A DNA stretch of 64,000 nt from Geobacillus icigianus. Lineage in GTDB: Bacteria; Bacillota; Bacilli; Bacillales; Anoxybacillaceae. The notes under the pieces were generated by a model. It worked only from the letters and a program-made list of their open reading frames with translations, did not search any database and was not told the DNA's origin. Position numbers and translations under genes: made by a program. How positions within the stretch are numbered: the stretch's first letter is position 1; every line of letters begins with the position of its first letter. The stretch spans positions 17,461 to 81,460 of the forward strand of contig NZ_JPYA01000201.1 in NCBI RefSeq assembly GCF_000750005.1. Direction: 5' to 3'. Positions 47,854-56,934 of this stretch are shown here, piece after piece.

Positions 47854-49370
47854 GACGATCTCCCCCCATCAATAAATTCCTTTACTATTTTTGGAACCTT
47901 GTTTCGATACGTCTTTACATAGTAGGCTAGTTTTGCCCGCAATATTTTATCTCCTACATTTTGCAACCAAAACTCTAGGAAACGATATTGTTCATTTGAA
48001 ATCCAACAACACTTTGTTTGCTCAAGCTGCATATACGCCAATAAAACTTTGCGCCAATCGGGATGGGCTAAATCGCACATCTCTTGAGCAGAAAAGTCAA
48101 ACGCCCAAACCCCAGGAATAAAAAGCTTCTCAACAGATGGATGAAAAAACTCTCCCCCTTGACTGAGCTCTCTGGCAAACCGATTTTTTTCTTTGATCCA
48201 GTAAGGAAACAAAAGAGGATCTGTTACTGAAACCGTTGTATATTTCAAAATGCTCTTTTCCTCACACAGCGCCAATGTCCGCTGGTCAACCACAACCCCG
48301 GATTCCAATCGTTCCGAAAAACATGGGTTCGCGTTTGGATCATAAAATAGATATAACATCTTTCCTTCATGTTTTTTAATGTAAAAAGTATGAAAGCCCT
48401 TTTTATGCAATATAATGTCAACATAAGAACTCGACAGCGGATATTCCCGACTCGTATAATCCGGTTGAATATGAACTAGGCTGTACTTTTGCAGTTGAAA
48501 GTCACGAAAAGATATTTGGATTCTACATTTTCCTGTTCCGATTAACATCGCTTCGCCTTTTCTTCCAAAAACTGAAGGATCGACTATATCCAAATAATAA
48601 TACGGCGGTTTCAAGTCATATCCAAATTTCCGAAACCACTCTATTAACGGCTCCGCCAATAGAAAAGGAAGACGGATTTTATAGGCAAACCATCCATACT
48701 TTTGATTTAATGGTGTTACATCCATTTCCCTCGGAAACTCTATTTTTTTCCGTGACATCATATAAAACGTGTCACTCAGTGATAGTTCTCTAGGCTCAAT
48801 CATGCAAAAGCTTTGGTTTATTGGCCGAAACAAATATGTATGGTTTTGAAACCCTTTAATATATTCAGGCCAAAACAAGCGGAGTTTCTCATAACATTCT
48901 TCATCTTTTCTAGTCGCAAAAGAAAAACTGTAGCTCTGCTTTGGAACAATCCACAGTTTATTTTCACTAGAGTTAGGCCAAAGCTGTGCAGAGGAAATAA
49001 AGGAATTCATTTCATTGCATTTTATTTTAAAGTGCAAATGATGCACGTCACATTGCATCACTTGAGAAGGCGTTAAATAAGGAAAGGTAATAAAAAGCTC
49101 CCAATCACGTTCCAATGGTTCAAATGTAATAAAGGGGCGGCTTATCATCACTGAATAATCATGAAGATGAGATGAACCTGACAAACGTTGAACATAAAGT
49201 TCGCATCGTTCAGACCCTTGCCCGCGTTCGTGACGAAAGTGAGCGGACTGCACCCTTCCTTCTGCTTTAAATACTCTCGCGCCGCAGCATGGACACGTAT
49301 AGACAACCCCATACTTATGTGCGTTTTTCGCATGAACAAGTTGTCCTAACGGGTTAAATGCTCTTTCCAT
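47850..49370 (-). CDS. Protein with CoiA-like N-terminal zinc finger, 506 residues
   Basis: First gene of the four-gene operon. Residues 1-60 read like the start of competence protein CoiA: YTCPCCGARVFKAEGRVQSA then HFRHERG, a CxxC pair and a HFxH pair that could bind zinc, followed by another Cys (RCELY). The remaining 440 residues are unrecognised, rich in aromatic residues and beta strand; a CoiA nuclease core (PD-(D/E)XK) was not identified. AAGGGG stands ten bases before the ATG. Nucleic-acid recognition is a reasonable inference. Confidence 0.7.
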   Translation of the reverse strand: MERAFNPLGQLVHAKNAHKYGVVYTCPCCGARVFKAEGRVQSAHFRHERGQGSERCELYVQRLSGSSHLHDYSVMISRPFITFEPLERDWELFITFPYLTPSQVMQCDVHHLHFKIKCNEMNSFISSAQLWPNSSENKLWIVPKQSYSFSFATRKDEECYEKLRLFWPEYIKGFQNHTYLFRPINQSFCMIEPRELSLSDTFYMMSRKKIEFPREMDVTPLNQKYGWFAYKIRLPFLLAEPLIEWFRKFGYDLKPPYYYLDIVDPSVFGRKGEAMLIGTGKCRIQISFRDFQLQKYSLVHIQPDYTSREYPLSSSYVDIILHKKGFHTFYIKKHEGKMLYLFYDPNANPCFSERLESGVVVDQRTLALCEEKSILKYTTVSVTDPLLFPYWIKEKNRFARELSQGGEFFHPSVEKLFIPGVWAFDFSAQEMCDLAHPDWRKVLLAYMQLEQTKCCWISNEQYRFLEFWLQNVGDKILRAKLAYYVKTYRNKVPKIVKEFIDGGRSS

Positions 49371-49477
49371 ATGAACAGAACCCCTTACAAAAATGACTGG
49401 ATGTTGTTTTATATCTTGACCACTTCAATAAACTATTGCTAATGCGACAAAACGATGAATTTCGCGGGGAGAGACAG

Positions 49478-49505
49478 CATATTCTCCATAACTGTCTCTC
49501 CTCAA
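49478..49505. terminator. Hairpin between the hsdR remnant and the operon
   Basis: GGAGAGACAG and CTGTCTCTCC with an 18-base loop region. No clear T run, so it may be structural only. Confidence 0.4.
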
Positions 49506-49521
49506 AGCACCGATTGATCCC

Positions 49522-50200
49522 TTACATATTCATGCACTGCAGCTTCGCCTGCTCAAGCACATCTTCCACCGCTTTCGGCTGTTTATTTGGCGGATAAATC
49601 ATACTTGCGCAGCACCTTCTTAATTTCAAGGCGCATGCACGCTTGGGCTTGCGCTTTTTTATCCCAATCGTGCGTCCGGTTTTCCTTTACCGTTTTCGCC
49701 AAATCCTTTGCGAGTTGAATTACTTCATCTTCCAAAATCGCTTCTTCCAACATTTTCGCGATTCGTTCATTCACTTCTTTTAAGTCAGGTGTGCCTGTTC
49801 GCGAAGATTTCATAATAAAGGAACGAACAGCGATAAAATAGGAAATTTCCTCTTTTTGTTCTTTCGAAAGCAAGCCGGTGCAAATTTTATAAACATCTTT
49901 CAGCTTTTTCGTTTCCGTCATAAACAGCAATTTTCTTTTTTCCGTTTGCTACACAAATTCTGCTCCTTCACGAATGACTTCATAACGCTTTTTGTCGCTA
50001 TCACCGAAAAAGGCGCGATAATCAAACGAATGGAACATATTGCGCAACACTTCGAGGATGTTTAACGCGATGTCGCGGGCTTGGGTGTTTTCTTGCACTT
50101 TATCTTGGTCGCGCTTCGTATGCGTTTGCAACGCTTCTATTAAATTTTTCTTTAAGCTGATGTAATCAACAATCTTGGCCAACATTCCTTTTCTTAAAGG
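49522..50200 (-). pseudogene. hsdR remnant (type I restriction enzyme, C-terminal part)
   Basis: Only the last 220 or so residues of a type I restriction endonuclease R subunit remain: MLAKIVDYISLKKNLIEAL... through EEISYFIAVRSFIMK to KKVLRKYD. Two lesions are visible: an in-frame TAG at 49949-49951 and a one-base insertion near 49592, after which the true ending (YPPNKQPKAVEDVLEQAKLQ) continues in another frame to the stop at 49522. The ATPase and nuclease domains are missing; the left break coincides with a repeat palindrome at 50201. Non-functional. Confidence 0.85.
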
Positions 50201-50346
50201 GGTTCTAGAAGGCCGGTGATTTAGTGCAAAACACTACTGATTCCATCCTTTTCTCAATTAAAGAAACCTTGCAGAATCAGCTTTCTTTTCTGAATGAAAA
50301 TACCGCCGATTAGTGTGTGACAGCGGTTTTTCACCGCCCCTCTAGA
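50201..50346. repeat. Dispersed repeat, locus 6 (one unit, reverse)
   Basis: Nearly identical to the third unit at 59590-59718: TAGAAGGCCGGTGATTT, CTGATTCCATCC, TTCTCAATTAAAGAAACC, GCAGAATCAGCTTTC and GACAGCGGTTTTTCACC. It joins the hsdR fragment exactly at its palindrome and replaces the rest of that gene. Confidence 0.85.
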
Positions 50347-50397
50347 GTCCATTTTACCATAAAAATCTTTGCCATTAAGGAACTAATTTCCTATAGC

Positions 50398-50455
50398 CCC
50401 GCTCTCCCTGTCATCCAACCTATCGGCAGGCGACAACAGGGAGAGCGGCGTTTTG
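50398..50455 (-). terminator. Hairpin after the methyltransferase gene
   Basis: CCCGCTCTCCCTGT pairs with ACAGGGAGAGCGGCG across about 25 bases, just past the methyltransferase stop codon. Probable terminator with a weak T run. Confidence 0.5.
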
Positions 50456-50459
50456 AGTT

Positions 50460-52364
50460 TTACGATTGCATCAGTGTAAACGTCGAACGAATTCCCATTT
50501 TTTCGTACAGTTTTAAACTCGATTCAAGCCGTTGCTTCTCGAGTTGTTTCATCATGTCTTGAATGTGTTTTTGTTCTTCGAGATATGACATGATGATTTC
50601 CTTCTGCTCTTCGAACGAACGCATCGGAATCGGAATGTTCTCCAAATCTTTCATATTCAAAATCGTAACATTTGTCCCTGCCTGTTTGCTCAAAAGAAGA
50701 TATTGCCCAACAGGGCTTTCCAAGAATATCTTTAAGTAAAATGGGTCGACATGGCGGTGCGGACGAATGCCGATAAAGTTATGGGAAATCAGTATATCTC
50801 CCTCATGCGGCGGGATGACCGCTATTTTGATCCCCGCTCCCCGAACCGATATAATAACATCGCCTTCTTGGACAAGATATGATTCAATTTTGGCATTGTT
50901 TGTAATTTCATAAGACGCGAGTTGATCGATCAACACCTCCCCATTTTGGACGTCAGATAACTTAATCACTTTATATGGCCCATTCTCTGTTTCTGCGTCT
51001 TTGGCTGAGATATTGATGCCGCGGTAGAAAGTGCCGATCCGTTTCAATGGTTGTACGCATGGCAAATTCTTTATGTGATCATGGTAAAACTTCACTTTTC
51101 CGTACGGCTCGATCGTCCATTCACTGCTTTGCAAATAGCGGTTGCTTAAAAGGTTCGCTTCTTCAATCTCCTGGACAGATACGAATTTGCTTACTTCATC
51201 CATCTCCAGCCCCTCATGATATATGGCGACAATCCGGTCGATATCTTCTTGGCGCAAATATTTTCTGCCTCTTCTCCGTTCACCATAATAATTTTCCGCG
51301 TTAATGAATAAAATGTTTCCTTCCCTCTCTGCACTTTTATTTTTATTCAGCACAAGAAGGTTGATCTGAATGGCTGCACCATGAAACAAAGATGATGGCA
51401 GAGCGATTATGGACTCAATCATATCGGCGGCCAATAAATGCTCCCTGATCACCTCCTCTGGCCCTCGTCTAAACAGCGTTCCGTTTGTGACGACAAGAAC
51501 TGCTTTTCCGTTTTCCTTCAACGAAGAGAGAGCGTGCAAAATGAAAGCCATGTCAGCGCTCGTTCGCGGCAATCGGCCGTATACAAACCGATCATAACGG
51601 TCATTCATCAGTTGTTCATAGTTGTTTATTCTCATACCGAACGGAAAATTCATCATAATGTAATCAAACTTTTTCAACTTGTTTCCCTCTACAAATGCAG
51701 GCTCAGTAAGCGTATCTCCTTTGACCAAACGAGCATCGGTCCGGTCGTGAAATAACAGACGCAGTTTTCCAAGCGCCCATGCTCGCTGATTGATTTCCTG
51801 ACCGTACAGCGCCACTTCGCAATGATGTCGCCGTGCATATTCGCTTGCTGCACACAACGTGCCGGACAGCCCTGAAGCACCATCATAAAACTCCCCTCCT
51901 TCCATACTTAAAAGGCGAATGCCTAGCTCATTAACACCAGCCGGCGTGATCAGCTCTACACCTTCAACCCCGGCCATATTGCCTGCGTACACAAACAACG
52001 ATTCAATCCATTGTTTCCACTGCTCTTTCGTGAATGCAAAAGAATGAATCCGCGACAACAAATGATATAATGTATTGTTACTTAATCGGTCAAACAAGTC
52101 GGAAAACTCATATACTCCCTTTAGGAAAGGGACATGTGCTTCTATTTCGTTTAAAACTGCCTTTACCTTCTCCGCCAAAAAAGCTCCTTCTTTTAAAATC
52201 GCCCCTAAAGAGAGTTCGTCTGGAAGGCTGTAACGCTCCTTATCCAGTTCTAAAAATTTCACGCTTGCAATCGACGCGATCGTCTGCACAGAATCGATTA
52301 CGCTTATATTCGCCTCGCTGCGCAACTGATTCATGAAATGAGATAATTCTCTTTCACACACCAT
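50460..52364 (-). CDS. Type I-like N6-adenine methyltransferase fused to a target-recognition domain
   Basis: A 634-residue M-S fusion. Residues about 1-170 form the helical N-terminal part; motif I is YDGASGLSGTL (near 165), and the catalytic motif is NFPFG (near 245) in place of NPPF. From about residue 430 to 620 a single HsdS-like target-recognition domain follows (IGTFYRGINISAKD, GDVIISVRGA, IPIPMRSFEEQKEII) with a coiled-coil end. It methylates adenine in a site set by that one domain. No separate S gene and only a dead hsdR remain, so it is now an orphan methylase or works with the neighbouring operon. GAGGTGAC precedes the ATG. Confidence 0.85.
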   Translation of the reverse strand: MVCERELSHFMNQLRSEANISVIDSVQTIASIASVKFLELDKERYSLPDELSLGAILKEGAFLAEKVKAVLNEIEAHVPFLKGVYEFSDLFDRLSNNTLYHLLSRIHSFAFTKEQWKQWIESLFVYAGNMAGVEGVELITPAGVNELGIRLLSMEGGEFYDGASGLSGTLCAASEYARRHHCEVALYGQEINQRAWALGKLRLLFHDRTDARLVKGDTLTEPAFVEGNKLKKFDYIMMNFPFGMRINNYEQLMNDRYDRFVYGRLPRTSADMAFILHALSSLKENGKAVLVVTNGTLFRRGPEEVIREHLLAADMIESIIALPSSLFHGAAIQINLLVLNKNKSAEREGNILFINAENYYGERRRGRKYLRQEDIDRIVAIYHEGLEMDEVSKFVSVQEIEEANLLSNRYLQSSEWTIEPYGKVKFYHDHIKNLPCVQPLKRIGTFYRGINISAKDAETENGPYKVIKLSDVQNGEVLIDQLASYEITNNAKIESYLVQEGDVIISVRGAGIKIAVIPPHEGDILISHNFIGIRPHRHVDPFYLKIFLESPVGQYLLLSKQAGTNVTILNMKDLENIPIPMRSFEEQKEIIMSYLEEQKHIQDMMKQLEKQRLESSLKLYEKMGIRSTFTLMQS

Positions 52365-52391
52365 TTAAAAGTCACCTCATTATTTTCCTTT

Positions 52392-52495
52392 AGTAATAAA
52401 ATTACTTACTTTAAGTATCGACCAAAAAACTTTCTATCTGCATTATAATGCCAATAATAATAAAAAGTCAACAATAAGTTAGTAATTGAGTTACT
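52392..52495 (-). promoter_or_regulatory. Consensus promoter of the methyltransferase gene flanked by two matching palindromes
   Basis: On the minus strand, TTGACT (52466-52471) and TATAAT (52442-52447) with an 18-base spacer. Two 15-bp near-palindromes bracket it: AGTAATTGAGTTACT at 52481-52495 upstream and AGTAATAAAATTACT at 52392-52406 downstream. The symmetric placement 74 bases outer-edge to -10 suggests operator sites for a repressor, perhaps by looping. No regulator gene is adjacent. Confidence 0.7.
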
Positions 52496-52614
52496 TTTTT
52501 GTTCTCTTGTCCAAAGAGTGGCAATTGCACCTTTTTAACATAGTGCGCGCCCATCCTACAGCCGCCGGACACAAAAAAACAGCCGCCCACTCATGCAAGG
52601 CAAGCCGCCTAGGC

Positions 52615-52912
52615 TCACGACGGAGATTTCTCATCAATCGTTTTCCCATCGCGCTCGATTTCGCGCCCGACCGCTTCGTTCAGCGCGGCGAAAACAGCGC
52701 GGGGCATGAGTAAACGCCGACAATGTCGTCAATCTCCTCGTTGATTTTCCCCTTTTGTTTGCCGGTATAATCAATGCACAAATCAATGGCGGAGTTGCGG
52801 CGGCCGTGCCGCGCGCCCGCGAGCCGAACAAAACGGCTTTTTGAATGTCCTCTTCACCGGCGAAATACGCCATCAGCCGTTCAAACACGGTCGGGCTCAT
52901 TCCATCGGTCAC
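52615..52912 (-). pseudogene. Decayed MNT-type nucleotidyltransferase
   Basis: Starts like a minimal nucleotidyltransferase: MSPTVFERLMAYF, then the signature VLFGSRARGTA. After this a frameshift moves the catalytic Asp pair (SAIDLCID) and continuation (INEEIDDIVGVYS) to another frame, and the ending (LNEAVGREIERDGKTIDEK) to a third. Such proteins pair with HEPN toxins as antitoxins or AMPylators; no HEPN gene is present. Non-functional remnant at the edge of the island. Confidence 0.75.
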
Positions 52913-53079
52913 GGTCGATCATTTCTTTATATAAAGATGGATCGTTTATTGCTCATTCCGTTCTATCCCTTTAAAACTACGGTTCTCTTCTTCCTATCGC
53001 ATCATTGACTCTAACGAAAAACAATCGGTATAGATGCTGTAGTTTGGTCCCCTGATGGAGAAGATCCAATTAATCGCGC

Positions 53080-53122
53080 AAAAAGACCCGGAGTTTGACC
53101 TTTTCGTCCCCCGGGTCTTTCT
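53080..53122 (-). terminator. Terminator of the mutAB-meaB-brxB unit
   Basis: Leftward, AAAGACCCGG pairs with CCGGGTCTTT and is followed by a T run. The gap 52913-53079 holds no gene. Confidence 0.85.
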
Positions 53123-53123
53123 T

Positions 53124-53561
53124 TCACACTTCCTCACAATATTCGTCAAACAGCGCTTGCAGCTTTTGCACGACCGCCACCGGTTCGTGCCCTTCGATGT
53201 CGTGGCGGTGGAGCATGGCGCACAATTTCCCGTCTTTTAGCAGAGCGAACGACGGCGAGGACGGCGGCTCGCCGACAAAATACTCGCGCGCGCGGGCTGT
53301 TGCTTCTTTGTCTTGGCCGGCAAAGACGGTCACTAAATGATCGGGAAGCTTGTCGTAGTGGACGGCGTGGGCCGCTGCGGGACGGGCGATGCCACCGGCG
53401 CAGCCGCACACGGAGTTGATGAGGACAAGCGTTGTGCCTGGACGGCGAAACGCGGCATCGACGTCTTCCGGCGTGCGCAGCTCTGCAAATCCGGCTTCGA
53501 CCGCTTCGCGCCGCGCTTGTTCGACGATGTCATTATAGAGCGGAAATTGAAATGGGAACAT
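53124..53561 (-). CDS. brxB: Bacilliredoxin (YqiW/BrxB-type, DUF1094)
   Basis: A 145-residue thioredoxin-like protein that removes bacillithiol from oxidised proteins. The CGC active-site motif is in NSVCGCAGG (near residue 53). The C-terminal [12 protein letters not shown] segment is also typical. GGAGG lies seven bases before the ATG. It follows meaB after 32 bases and probably shares its transcript. It marks the core genome at the right side of the defence island. Confidence 0.92.
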   Translation of the reverse strand: MFPFQFPLYNDIVEQARREAVEAGFAELRTPEDVDAAFRRPGTTLVLINSVCGCAGGIARPAAAHAVHYDKLPDHLVTVFAGQDKEATARAREYFVGEPPSSPSFALLKDGKLCAMLHRHDIEGHEPVAVVQKLQALFDEYCEEV

Positions 53562-53593
53562 CGTGACACCTCCTTCGCTTTCCCTTTATCATA

Positions 53594-54742
53594 TCATAGT
53601 TCGCCGCTCCGCTTCCGCTCATACGCCTCGATCAGCTCTTTGACGGCGGCGGTGACCGGCTTGGCGCCGGAAATGACGCTGTTTTCGAGCATCGGGAGCT
53701 TTTCTTTCACGATCGGGTCGGTGAAAAAGCGCGTTTCGATATATTCTTTGATCATGGCGTGCATCCAGTCTTTTTGCTGCTGGCGGCGGCGGTCGAAAAA
53801 GACGCCGGATCGCTTCGTCGTCGCGACGAACGTTTCGATGACGCGCCACATGTCGGCGATCCCTTCGCCCAGCAGCGCCGAGCACGTGTACGCTTTCGTC
53901 TCCCAGCCGGGCGTGGCCGGGCGCAGGTAATGGAGAAACTGATTGTATTCTGTTTGCGCCGCTTTCGCTTTTTCTTTATTATCGCCGTCGGCCTTGTTGA
54001 TGACGATGGCGTCCACAAGTTCCATGATGCCGCGCTTCATCCCTTGCAGCTCATCGCCAGCGCCGGTTAACGCCAACAGGAGGAAAAAGTCGACCATCCC
54101 GCGGACGACAAACTCGCTTTGCCCGACGCCGACCGTCTCAACGAGGATGATGTCATAGCCGGCCGCTTCGCACAGCATCATCGTCTCGCGCGTTTTCCGG
54201 TGCACGCCGCCAAGCGCCCCGCCGGAGGGCGACGGGCGGATGAACGCAAGCGGATGTCGGGCGAGCGTCTCCATCCGCGTTTTGTCGCCGAGGATGCTGC
54301 CGCCGGTCAACGAGCTCGTCGGGTCGACGGCCAAGACGGCGACCCGGTGCCCTTGTTCGCACAAAAACGTCCCGAACGCTTCAATGAACGTGCTTTTCCC
54401 CGCCCCCGGCACCCCGGTGATGCCGATGCGGATCGAGCGGCCGACGTGCGGAAGGAGGGCATGAAGCACGTGCTGGGCAAGATCGATATGACGAGCCGCA
54501 TTGCTTTCGACCAACGTAATCGCCTGCGCCAACATCGTGCGGTCGCCGGCGAGCACCCCTTGGACGTACTCGTCTACCGACCGCTCTTTCCGCCTCACGA
54601 TCCGCTTTGGCGCCGGCGGGCGTTCGGCGTGCACGTAGGATGACGCGCTCTCGCCGTCCGCCCATTCCGGGCGGCGCGGCGACCCATCCGAAGCCGCGCT
54701 CTGGGCGCTTGTCTGTTCCCGTCGTTTTTCTTCGCCGTTCAT
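53594..54742 (-). CDS. meaB: Methylmalonyl-CoA mutase-associated GTPase MeaB
   Basis: G3E-family GTPase that loads and protects adenosylcobalamin in methylmalonyl-CoA mutase. It has 382 residues with P-loop GVPGAGKST (near 110), [20 protein letters not shown], the Walker B-like ETVGVGQSE and base-recognition NKAD. The first 60 residues are a hydrophilic extension. Start overlaps the mutB stop by four bases (ATGA), so stoichiometric expression with the mutase is likely. Confidence 0.92.
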   Translation of the reverse strand: MNGEEKRREQTSAQSAASDGSPRRPEWADGESASSYVHAERPPAPKRIVRRKERSVDEYVQGVLAGDRTMLAQAITLVESNAARHIDLAQHVLHALLPHVGRSIRIGITGVPGAGKSTFIEAFGTFLCEQGHRVAVLAVDPTSSLTGGSILGDKTRMETLARHPLAFIRPSPSGGALGGVHRKTRETMMLCEAAGYDIILVETVGVGQSEFVVRGMVDFFLLLALTGAGDELQGMKRGIMELVDAIVINKADGDNKEKAKAAQTEYNQFLHYLRPATPGWETKAYTCSALLGEGIADMWRVIETFVATTKRSGVFFDRRRQQQKDWMHAMIKEYIETRFFTDPIVKEKLPMLENSVISGAKPVTAAVKELIEAYERKRSGEL

Positions 54743-56934
54743 TCGCTCACGTCCTCATAACCAAGTCGGGCGTTAATTTCATCAAGCACGGTTTCCGCCG
54801 ATACTGGGATAACTGTTCCTGGTCCGAAGATGGCGGCGGCGCCGTGTTCGTACAAAAAAGCATAGTCTTGCGGCGGGATGACGCCGCCGACAACAATGAC
54901 TATATCATCGCGACCATATTTTTTTAGTTCTGCAACGAGCTGTGGAACAAGTGTTTTATGGCCGCCGGCGAGCGAGCTGATGCCAACGGCGTGCACATCG
55001 TTTTCGACCGCTTGGCGCGCCGTTTCTTCCGGCGTCTGGAAGAGCGGCCCGATATCGACGTCAAATCCTAAATCAGCAAATGCGGTCGCAACTACCTTCG
55101 CTCCGCGATCATGTCCATCCTGTCCCATCTTTGCAATCAGTAGACGCGGACGCCGCCCTTCCCGCTTTGCAAACTGCTCGACTTTTGCTTTCACCCGTAC
55201 GAGTTGGTCTTCATCCTTATATTCTGAACTATATACACCACTAATTGAATGAATGGTAGCGCGATGGCGCTTCGCCACTTTTTCGATCGCATACGAAATT
55301 TCCCCGAGGGTGGCGCGGACGCGCGCGGCTTGGACGGCGAGCTCAAGCAAGTTCCCTTCGCCCGTTTCCGCCGCTTTCGTAATCGCCTCTAGCGCTGCTT
55401 CGACGTGCTCGTTGTCGCGGGTCGCCTTCAGCTCGTTCAGCCGCTCGATTTGCCGCTTTCGCACGGCGGTGTTGTCCACTTCCAAAATGTCGATCGGCTC
55501 TTCTTTTTCCGGACGGTATTTGTTCACGCCAATGATCGTTTCCGCCCCTGAATCGATGCGCGCTTGGCGGCGGGCTGCCGCTTCTTCAATGCGCATTTTC
55601 GGGATGCCGGTTTCAATGGCTTTTGCCATCCCGCCTAAGCTTTCGATTTCTTCAATATGCGCCCACGCCCGCTTCATCAGTTCGTTCGTCAACGTCTCGA
55701 CGTAATACGAACCGGCCCACGGGTCGATCGTCCGGCAAATGCCCGTCTCTTCCTGCAAGTACAGCTGCGTATTGCGGGCGATGCGCGCCGAGAAATCGGT
55801 CGGCAAGGCAATCGCCTCATCGAGCGCGTTCGTATGGAGCGACTGCGTATGCCCCATCGCCGCCGCGTGCGCTTCGATGAGCGTGCGCACGACGTTGTTG
55901 AACGGATCTTGCTCGGTCAAGCTCCAGCCTGACGTTTGCGAATGCGTCCGTAATGCGAGCGATTTCGGATTTTTCGGGTTGAACGTTTTCATCATTTTCG
56001 CCCACATGAGGCGTGCCGCGCGCAGTTTCGCCACTTCCATAAAGTAGTTCATGCCAATCGCCCAGAAAAACGACAGCCTCGGGGCGAACGAATCGATGTC
56101 AATGCCCGCCTTCAAGCCGGTGCGCACGTACTCAAGCCCGTCCGCGAGCGTATACGCCAGCTCCAAATCAGCCGGCGCCCCGGCTTCTTGCATATGGTAG
56201 CCGGAAATGCTGATGCTGTTGAATTTCGGCATGTATTTGGCCGTATAAGCGAAAATGTCGGCGATGATGCGCATCGACATCTCCGGCGGGTAAATGTACG
56301 TGTTGCGCACCATATATTCTTTCAAAATATCGTTTTGGATCGTGCCCGACAGTTTGTCTTGCGTCACTCCTTGCTCTTCGGCGGTGACGATGTAAAACGC
56401 CATGATCGGGAGCACCGCCCCGTTCATCGTCATCGACACCGACATTTGGTCGAGCGGGATGCCGTCAAACAAAATTTTCATATCGAGCACCGAATCGATG
56501 GCGACCCCTGCTTTGCCGACGTCGCCGACGACGCGCGGATGGTCGGAGTCATAGCCGCGGTGCGTCGCCAGGTCAAAGGCGACCGACAGCCCTTTTTGCC
56601 CCATCGCCAAGTTGCGCCGGTAAAACGCGTTGCTTTCCTCCGCCGTCGAAAAACCGGCGTATTGACGGATCGTCCACGGCCGCACGACATACATCGTCGG
56701 GTACGGTCCGCGCAAGTACGGCGGCAGCCCGGGCAAGTAATCAAGAAAATCGAGCCCATCGATGTCATTTTTTGTATAAAGCGGCTTCACGGCAATGTGT
56801 TCGTTCGTCTGAAACAACAGCTCATCGATCGACGCTTGCACGCGCCGCTCCACCGCGTCTCTCCACTGTTTCTCCTCCACATCGGCCGCCGCCGCGGAAA
56901 GCGGCATCTTGGTAAAATCAACGTCCTTCGCCAT
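54739..56934 (-). CDS. mutB: Methylmalonyl-CoA mutase, large (catalytic) subunit
   Basis: B12-dependent isomerase between methylmalonyl-CoA and succinyl-CoA. It has 731 residues: an N-terminal TIM barrel with the active-site Tyr region [16 protein letters not shown] (near 80-96) and a C-terminal cobalamin domain with the base-off motif DGHDRG (near 605) and [11 protein letters not shown]. The start overlaps the mutA end by 17 bases. It depends on Mce (37 kb) for its substrate stereoisomer. Confidence 0.95.
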   Translation of the reverse strand: MAKDVDFTKMPLSAAAADVEEKQWRDAVERRVQASIDELLFQTNEHIAVKPLYTKNDIDGLDFLDYLPGLPPYLRGPYPTMYVVRPWTIRQYAGFSTAEESNAFYRRNLAMGQKGLSVAFDLATHRGYDSDHPRVVGDVGKAGVAIDSVLDMKILFDGIPLDQMSVSMTMNGAVLPIMAFYIVTAEEQGVTQDKLSGTIQNDILKEYMVRNTYIYPPEMSMRIIADIFAYTAKYMPKFNSISISGYHMQEAGAPADLELAYTLADGLEYVRTGLKAGIDIDSFAPRLSFFWAIGMNYFMEVAKLRAARLMWAKMMKTFNPKNPKSLALRTHSQTSGWSLTEQDPFNNVVRTLIEAHAAAMGHTQSLHTNALDEAIALPTDFSARIARNTQLYLQEETGICRTIDPWAGSYYVETLTNELMKRAWAHIEEIESLGGMAKAIETGIPKMRIEEAAARRQARIDSGAETIIGVNKYRPEKEEPIDILEVDNTAVRKRQIERLNELKATRDNEHVEAALEAITKAAETGEGNLLELAVQAARVRATLGEISYAIEKVAKRHRATIHSISGVYSSEYKDEDQLVRVKAKVEQFAKREGRRPRLLIAKMGQDGHDRGAKVVATAFADLGFDVDIGPLFQTPEETARQAVENDVHAVGISSLAGGHKTLVPQLVAELKKYGRDDIVIVVGGVIPPQDYAFLYEHGAAAIFGPGTVIPVSAETVLDEINARLGYEDVSE

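Noticed and set aside
39541-49370. Calling the operon DISARM
   Set aside because: DISARM has DrmA helicase and DUF1998 on separate proteins plus PLD-domain DrmC; here helicase and DUF1998-like parts are in one chain and no PLD motif was seen.
39541-49370. Calling the operon a Dpd (deazaguanine DNA) system
   Set aside because: No QueC-, QueD- or TGT-like gene is present.
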